From contig NC_088789.1 of NCBI RefSeq assembly GCF_949628265.1, positions 17,414,886 through 17,478,885 on the forward strand: a stretch of DNA of 64,000 nucleotides, in the 5' to 3' direction. Numbering within the stretch: position 1 is the stretch's first letter; each line of letters begins with the position of its first letter. The position numbers were made by a program, and so were the translations under genes. The DNA comes from Cloeon dipterum. Its lineage: Eukaryota; Arthropoda; Insecta; Ephemeroptera; Baetidae. The notes below the pieces were generated by a model that did no database searches, was not told the origin of the DNA, and saw only the letters and a list, made by a program, of their open reading frames with translations. This document shows, one piece after another, positions 61,511-64,000 of the stretch.

Positions 61511-63859
61511 TAGAAACCAAAATTAACAGCAGTGACCTTTGACCTTGACCTAAGACATCATTATTAGTGTCAGATCGATCACGCTTAGCGAGAGAAATCC
61601 AAAGCACGCCTTATTTTTGAAATTGCACCACGGGGAGATGAGATACTGAGGTCTTAATGTTTTCCAAAATCGTCCCATAAAACCCGTAAAAACTTTTCGA
61701 CAACATTTTATATATTACCATCTACGAATAAAGATTGACATCTGGTGTGAATTTCCTTGAGTTTGTTTGACCTCATGCCAATTTTATCCTCAAACTCGTG
61801 ACATTTTGTCAGAAGAAAAATTTTAATGGTTTAATATATTCGCATATTTCATGATAAAAACTATTTGAAGAGTCAAGCTGGAAGAAAAACGAGTGCTGCT
61901 CGCGTACTTTGGTGGTTTGGACAGGCGCAGAAGATTCTGAAGTGCATACTGCGAGGCGAAATCTCGAAATCACTTTTGCGGTCGGACAATAACAATTGAA
62001 CCCGCGCCGATCGAGGACAAGAAGAGCAAGCAAACAATTTCCATCTCGCTTAAGATTGCTTCATTGAAACACAGGCGCCCATTCATGCTGAGAGAGAAAA
62101 AAAAATCAATGATTCACCTTGCCGCGGGTAGGCGCAGAGAGGAATAATTTTCGGCACTCTACGGAGAACGAGGAACCTTGCCGCCGGCTTTTCGGTGTAC
62201 GCATTTAGCATTTTTCTTTCACAAAAGTAGAGACCGCAGCGTGATTACACACACGTCTCTATTGTTTTGGCCTCCCAGAAGTGTTTTCCGCGTCCTCTCG
62301 TTAATGACATCACCCCTAAAAGCTGCGTTCATTGAAGAAAAAGCGGCTCTTTTAATGCACTCTCCAATTATTAACTATTTCGCCGCCGGCGGCCCTTTGC
62401 AAGCCCGACGAAATGTGTTTTCTCTAATGGATCAGCCGCAATCCTAACTGCTTTTGATCTTTACACAAATTCGGACGGATGTTCAATTAAGTCAAATAAA
62501 TGATTCTGGCAGATAACCTTAATTCAAAATATTATTATCACTTCCGCAAAACTTTTAATGATTAATTATAAGTACCTAATTTTACTGTTCTATCGATTGA
62601 GTAATTAAATTTTAAAATTGTGGCAAAATTGTTTCAAAAATGTTTTTTGGAAAAAATCATAATGACACATAAGAACAAAAAATTATATTCATTGTTAAAT
62701 AATTAAAGTTAACGCACAAAAATAGGAAAATAAATTAAAATTAAAAAGCAAAAATGGGAAAATTAAACCACAATTTTTTATCTTTTTTTATTTTGGTTAG
62801 TATATACATACAGTTAAAATAATTTTAATCTGATATTCCCAATTTCACACAAAAAATCCAAATTGTTCAACAAACCCCGCGCAGATTAAGATTTTTAAGT
62901 ACAAAATATGAAAAATCTTTTATTCGATAGAATAAGGTATCAATCAAGGATTCGTTCAATCAATCTAGGAAAATCGGACATTCATCGAGTAAATTAATAC
63001 TGAGAATATGTTATTAATTTTCCTATTGTAAATTTCAGGTAGAAATTTGTGTAAATTTTGCTATATTAACTTATTACCATTTTTATTATTCTGCGCGGGC
63101 TATGAAAATAGGGCTGCAGTTGACAGCCGAAAAGTAGGTGACTATTGAATATTTTATGCAAGGAATGTCGGGTTATTTCTTTCAAAATGTTTTATCTCGA
63201 ATACTGGAGAGCTTCAATTTATGGAAATTTCCATCCCTATCAATTTAATCATAAAAAATAGCCAACAATTAACAAGATTTGCAGCATCGGTTTCAACACA
63301 GATATTTCCCAAAGGCTCAGTTTCATCGGGGAATAATTGAAATGTGAATTGCATGCGGTTAAATAAAGCAATCGGCTCGCTGCTCTGACATATTCATCGG
63401 CCGGCTAGCTTTTTTGTGCCACCGCCAGACGAGAGAGAATATTGAGATGCAAGCGGTGCAGCTCGGGAATCGAGACTTTCCCATGCTTTAAATGACTCAA
63501 ATTGAGAGTTTTGCTGAAAAAAGCTGCGGCAAAGCGGCCGGAATTACAGAAAAGAGCTACGCGTCATTATTTTCCGACACACAAAAACCGAAATCGTTTT
63601 CATGCCGCGCTCTCAAATTGAAATAATGATCCGCCAGCACCTCGGCGCGGCACTTAGTGGTTTCAACGCCAGAAAATCTTTTCCTCCCGTTCACGCGTAA
63701 AAACTGATTTACGTCTCTAACTTATTCTCAATTCGACCACTTAACTTTTGGGCAAAAAAGTGACTTATCCCTGTGGAAAGTCTTTAATTTTATTTTTGTA
63801 TTTCATCATTCAAAATCATAATTCAGGAGATATGTTGCTTCTTTTCTACCTCCGCAGTC

Positions 63860-64000
63860 AAAATCGATTAGTACAAATGTGATGAAATTTCTGATTCTGA
63901 TATTTAGATTTTTAACCTTTTCACTTTCTATAAAAGGTAATAGGTGGTAGTTTGGAGAGGGTTTTTATTCATTTAAAAGCGTTGTGATCAGCGAATACGT
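63860..64000 (+). repeat. Family A interior fragment, cut by the window edge
   Basis: GTGATGAAATTTCTGATTCT, TTTTTAACCTTTTCAC, and GGTAATAGGTGGTAGTTTGG match the interior of the copy at 53600-53720. The element probably continues past the window. Confidence 0.65.

Larger units (their letters stand above)
59226..64000. other. Gene-poor right end of the window
   Basis: No supportable coding frame. It contains a family A half copy at 61.2-61.5 kb and a family A interior fragment at the window edge. A perfect CRE palindrome occurs at 60421-60428. The rest is AT-rich with short CpG-rich patches. Confidence 0.5.

Overview
The window looks like nuclear DNA of an insect or another arthropod. The genes are interrupted by GT-AG introns, many of them only about 50-100 nt long. 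They encode recognisable animal proteins: Rab escort protein, the RBM26/27-Swm RNA-binding protein, and a Bar-class homeodomain protein. The AT-rich non-coding DNA between them carries several dispersed, transposon-like repeat families. I cannot name the species.

Layout. (1) Positions 422-1036 (+) hold the last three coding exons of a Rab escort protein gene whose 5' part lies outside the window. (2) Positions 9325-2047 (-) hold a complete 14-exon gene for an RBM26/27 (Drosophila second mitotic wave missing, swm) orthologue. It lies tail-to-tail with the Rab escort gene. (3) Positions 9.3-22.8 kb show no supportable gene, only AT-rich DNA with repeat copies. (4) Positions 22912-45033 (+) hold a complete five-exon BarH (BARHL-type) homeobox gene coding for 475 residues. 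Its first two introns are about 14 kb and 4.6 kb. It has a four-codon upstream ORF immediately before the start codon and a long 3' UTR. (5) Positions 46.5-57.5 kb are another gene-poor stretch. (6) Positions 58732-57542 (-) hold a compact intronless gene with its own TATA box, initiator-like site and poly(A) signal. It encodes a 396-residue secreted Pro/Arg/Gln-rich repeat protein. (7) Positions 59-64 kb show repeats only.

The item most likely to be new is gene (6). The predicted protein has a signal peptide, then an acidic stretch, then two tandem repeats of about 117 residues and a partial third. It has no cysteine after the signal peptide and carries recurrent Lys-Arg motifs, two of them Gly-Lys-Arg. 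This architecture resembles multi-peptide precursors such as proline-rich antimicrobial peptides or amidated peptides, but I recognise no known family and the function is inference. A TATA-less copy of its promoter region lies about 1.6 kb downstream, suggesting a lost tandem duplicate.

The housekeeping genes at the left are dense and have mostly short introns. The developmental regulator BarH sits in a sparse neighbourhood with large introns, as is usual for homeobox loci. Repeat families were recognised by comparing segments inside the window by eye, so their boundaries are approximate and copies may have been missed.
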